7,704 bases of DNA from HXMU1420-2 sp040830545 (GTDB taxonomy: Bacteria; Pseudomonadota; Alphaproteobacteria; Rhodobacterales; Rhodobacteraceae), in contig JBFOMB010000179.1 of the NCBI GenBank assembly GCA_040830545.1, positions 1-7,704 on the forward strand, in the 5' to 3' direction. This document shows positions 5,639 to 7,704 of this stretch, in pieces; the stretch's first letter is position 1, and every line of letters starts with the position of its first letter. The position numbers were made by a program, and so were the translations under genes. The notes under the pieces are model-generated. The model was given only the letters and a program-made list of their open reading frames with translations. It searched no databases and was not told where the DNA came from.

Positions 5639-6649
5639 TCAGTTATCGGAAGACGCGCGAGAGAACAAACCGCCCAACGCACCCGAGATGATGGAGCGGA
5701 CCGAAGGTTGGTGCCGTTTCGAAAATGGCAGCGGTCGACACACCTCCATTGCCGCTACTCCCACCCGCGCGCTGAGTGCGCCATTCACCAACCCCTCTCC
5801 AAAGCGTCGCGACAGCTTGGACAGGACGGATCCACCCAGAACCGGTTCCAGCAGGTCATCGCCGGCCGCAACCGCTCCGGTCGCGATCAAATGGGCAAAC
5901 ACTGCTCGCGTCAGGCGCCAACCGCCCAATACGCCGGACCGACCGCCATAAATTTCTGCCACCCGGCGGATCATTCGCAAACTGGAAGCCAACGCTGTCG
6001 CCACATCAGCCAGAGCCAATGGCACCAGTGCCGTGACCATCGCCACCTGCCGCGCCGCTGCCTCCACCTCCTGCCGGGCGGCAGCGTCCAGCGGAGCCAG
6101 CATTTCATCTTCGGCCATGGCCAAAAGGGCGTCCGCGTCAAACACCTCGGCGCGTCGTTCGGCCAACCGATCGCGCCCCCAGTGGGCTTCTTCGCGATCG
6201 CGATAGAAGTGGATCAATCGGTCCGTCACGACCTGCGCCTGTTTCAGATCATCGGCCTCCACTGCCGCCTCGGCAGCTTGACGCAACCCATCCACTCGCC
6301 GCAACCGGCTGAGCGCTGCCAGTTCGCGCAACGCCACGGCCAGACAGACCAGCAGGAACACCGCGATCAGCACGCTGACCGCGATCCCCAGAATTGGGGC
6401 GCGGTCCATCAGTCGCGTTGCAAAATCCCAGACCGCCACGGACACCATCGCGCCCACCACGCTGGCTGCCAGCCCCCAGAACAACCGCCCAAGCCAGGAC
6501 CGACGTCGCGTGGCTATCCGAGCCGCCGCCTGCATCGCCTGGCCTTGTGGCGTGTCGATGTCACCGACATCGGGCACTGGCGGTGCATCAGCGACTGACG
6601 GCGTCTGATCCCTGTCCTCGACGTCAAACATCAACGGCCCCTGGGTCAT
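5639..6649 (-). CDS. ycjF: YcjF-family inner-membrane protein (TIGR01620 / DUF697)
   Basis: A 336-residue inner-membrane protein of the UPF0283 family, partner of the YcjX GTPase; its molecular role is unknown. The N-terminal 45 residues are acidic and proline-rich, followed by a basic RIATRRR patch. TM helices lie at about 52-76 and 86-107, then a helical, charged cytosolic region at about 115-200. The DUF697 domain fills about 200-330: hydrophobic ALVPLALADV, then IYGGRSGVLGG, GEGLVNGALSARVG and the family hallmark CRPLPF at 304-309. An in-frame TTG (6670) would extend the protein by seven residues. I chose ATG 6649 because its first bases overlap the stop of the acetyltransferase gene as ATGA, the usual sign of translational coupling. 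In enterobacteria ycjX-ycjF belong to the Psp regulon; no sigma-54 site can be assessed here because the operon promoter is outside the window. Confidence 0.93.
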   Translation of the reverse strand: MTQGPLMFDVEDRDQTPSVADAPPVPDVGDIDTPQGQAMQAAARIATRRRSWLGRLFWGLAASVVGAMVSVAVWDFATRLMDRAPILGIAVSVLIAVFLLVCLAVALRELAALSRLRRVDGLRQAAEAAVEADDLKQAQVVTDRLIHFYRDREEAHWGRDRLAERRAEVFDADALLAMAEDEMLAPLDAAARQEVEAAARQVAMVTALVPLALADVATALASSLRMIRRVAEIYGGRSGVLGGWRLTRAVFAHLIATGAVAAGDDLLEPVLGGSVLSKLSRRFGEGLVNGALSARVGVAAMEVCRPLPFSKRHQPSVRSIISGALGGLFSRASSDN

Positions 6650-7071
6650 ATCGATGTCTCCCGCGTCCAAGTCATGTGTACTGCCTGCGGGCCAGTTTCA
6701 GTCTCTACAAACCCCAGTCGTCGATAAAACCGACGCGCCCCGGCATTCGCGGCATGTACGTTCAGTTGCAATTGGTCACACATCTTCTGCGCCTCGGTCA
6801 CCAATACTGCGCCCAGCCCCTGCCGGGCTGCCGACGCCGCGCTGTAGAGAGCTTCGACATCGGTTTCATCGCGGGCCAAAAAGGCTTCGACTTGCCCTTC
6901 ACGTTCGGCAACAGTGACCCAACCGCGATCAATCATCTGGCCACAGCAGGCAATCGCCTCGGCGCAGGAAAACAAGTCGTACAGGTCAGGCGCGTCCCGC
7001 GTGTTTTCCCACAGGATTTCACCGATCCGACCTGCATCTGTCGGCTGGGCGGCGCGCAACACAAAGGTCAC
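6646..7071 (-). CDS. GNAT-family N-acetyltransferase
   Basis: A cytoplasmic acetyl-CoA-dependent acetyltransferase of unknown substrate, 141 residues, the normal size for a single GNAT domain. It begins with beta-strand TFVLRAAQPTDAGRI, typical of the fold. Strand 4 is ALYSAASA near 74-81, then the pyrophosphate-binding loop ARQGLGA at 82-88, a form of the Q/R-x-x-G-x-G/A motif. The C-terminal part is LNVHAANAGARRFYRRLGF at 103-121, the common GNAT signature with Asn, Tyr and the LGF turn. The start is GTG 7071, overlapping the ycjX stop as GTGA; the gene's own stop overlaps the ycjF start as ATGA. It is therefore embedded between ycjX and ycjF with no free spacer. A role in acetylating a small molecule, protein or one of the neighbours is open. 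Confidence 0.9.
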   Translation of the reverse strand: MTFVLRAAQPTDAGRIGEILWENTRDAPDLYDLFSCAEAIACCGQMIDRGWVTVAEREGQVEAFLARDETDVEALYSAASAARQGLGAVLVTEAQKMCDQLQLNVHAANAGARRFYRRLGFVETETGPQAVHMTWTRETSI

Positions 7072-7704
7072 AATCGATCTCCCAGGATGATCTGCGCGGC
7101 CCGGTCCAGCCTTATATGCGGCGTTCCTTCGCCCGCACGCAGGGACAACGGTGCCGGGGCAAACGACATCACGCCAAAATCAGCATCTAGCCATTGTTCC
7201 TCTCCAGCCCGTGCAACACTCAGCAAAGCCGCCGGATCCTCGGGCAAAGCTCCTGGGTAGAACAGTTTTTCCGCGCCACCCTCCAGCAACCTGCCCCTGA
7301 CACAACCCAACTCCTGCCCCTCATGGCTGCGCATTTCCTCGGTCGTTGCGCGCAGGGATGCAATCGCCAGCGCGCTGGTTTCCGCCCCGGCAAACTGCGC
7401 GCGATCACGCGCATCACGGGTCAGCGCCTCCATAATCGCAGTCAGACGGGCATGTTGGCTGTGGTGCAGATGGTCGGCCTTGGTTGCAGCGAACAGAATT
7501 TTTTCGACCTTTCGCCCTGACAGCAGCCGGGTCAGGAACGCGTTTCGCCCTGGTCGGAACGCGCCCAGAATGTCGGCCATAGCCAGGCGCATATCTTCCA
7601 CCGCCTGCGGTCCCTGATGGATCGCGCCCAGTACATCGGTCAAGACCACTTGCCGGTCGATCCGCTCAAAATGATCACGAAAAAATGGGCGCGCGACCTG
7701 CGCC
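7068..7704 (-). CDS. ycjX: YcjX-family stress protein (DUF463 P-loop GTPase), 5' end missing
   Basis: The C-terminal 212 residues of a YcjX-type protein; the start and N-terminal P-loop lie beyond the right edge. Full-length YcjX is about 460-490 residues, so a little under half is visible. Family landmarks are present in order: FFRDHFERIDRQVVLTDVL right at the edge, then RLLSGRKVEKILFAATKADH, whose TKAD is a G4-like guanine-recognition motif, then HSQHARL just after. The tail includes a strand-rich segment ending HIRLDRAAQIILGDRL. YcjX is a non-canonical GTPase induced with the phage-shock response in enterobacteria. The apparent ATG-like position at 7649 is internal, since the frame stays open to the window edge and the upstream residues fit the family. 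Its TGA overlaps the acetyltransferase GTG. Confidence 0.93.
   Translation of the reverse strand, partial: AQVARPFFRDHFERIDRQVVLTDVLGAIHQGPQAVEDMRLAMADILGAFRPGRNAFLTRLLSGRKVEKILFAATKADHLHHSQHARLTAIMEALTRDARDRAQFAGAETSALAIASLRATTEEMRSHEGQELGCVRGRLLEGGAEKLFYPGALPEDPAALLSVARAGEEQWLDADFGVMSFAPAPLSLRAGEGTPHIRLDRAAQIILGDRL

Noticed and set aside
5615..6598. Plus-strand open frame of 327 codons
   Set aside because: It is antisense to ycjF, has no recognisable domain and has a His/Gln/Arg-rich composition. The minus strand carries full family hallmarks.
6394..7260. Plus-strand open frame of 288 codons
   Set aside because: It spans antisense across ycjF, the GNAT gene and ycjX, all three of which have clear family motifs.

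Overview
The window is GC-rich, densely coded chromosomal DNA. It most likely comes from an alphaproteobacterium of the Rhodobacterales (Roseobacter-like). This rests on protein style and gene order, since no rRNA or tRNA is present to settle taxonomy. I see no insertion sequence, prophage, CRISPR array or RNA gene. Nine of the ten genes belong to recognisable families; the tenth, a small membrane protein, has only a weak family match.

Left part (1-4022): a YbbA-type ABC ATPase and its FtsX-like permease are read leftward. They lie head-to-head with tesA (SGNH arylesterase/thioesterase), which is read rightward. This repeats the divergent tesA / ybbA-ybbP arrangement of enterobacteria. A SRAP (YedK/HMCES-like) gene follows tesA after only 3 nt, but it lacks the family's defining Cys2. 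The permease runs off the left edge. Its last credible codons are near 112, and the outermost bases are homopolymer-rich and look like degraded contig-end sequence.

Middle (4023-5347): the convergent gap at 4023-4128 holds two inverted copies of a 29-nt palindromic unit. A third copy lies between the ABC ATPase and the permease. Next, read leftward, are a Tat-type secreted L,D-transpeptidase and, overlapping its end, a secreted DUF4329-like protein. Both are predicted envelope proteins.

Right part (5348-7704): a tightly packed leftward operon runs ycjX (5' end beyond the window), a GNAT acetyltransferase, ycjF, then a small three-helix membrane protein. The first two junctions are 4-nt start/stop overlaps. 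YcjX and YcjF are a conserved GTPase/membrane-protein pair linked to the phage-shock response in enterobacteria.

The strongest oddities are the SRAP protein without its catalytic cysteine, the three-copy palindrome family with paired arm changes, and the acetyltransferase wedged between ycjX and ycjF. I found no wholly new multi-gene system. No gene-free stretch exceeds about 110 bases, apart from the corrupted left edge.
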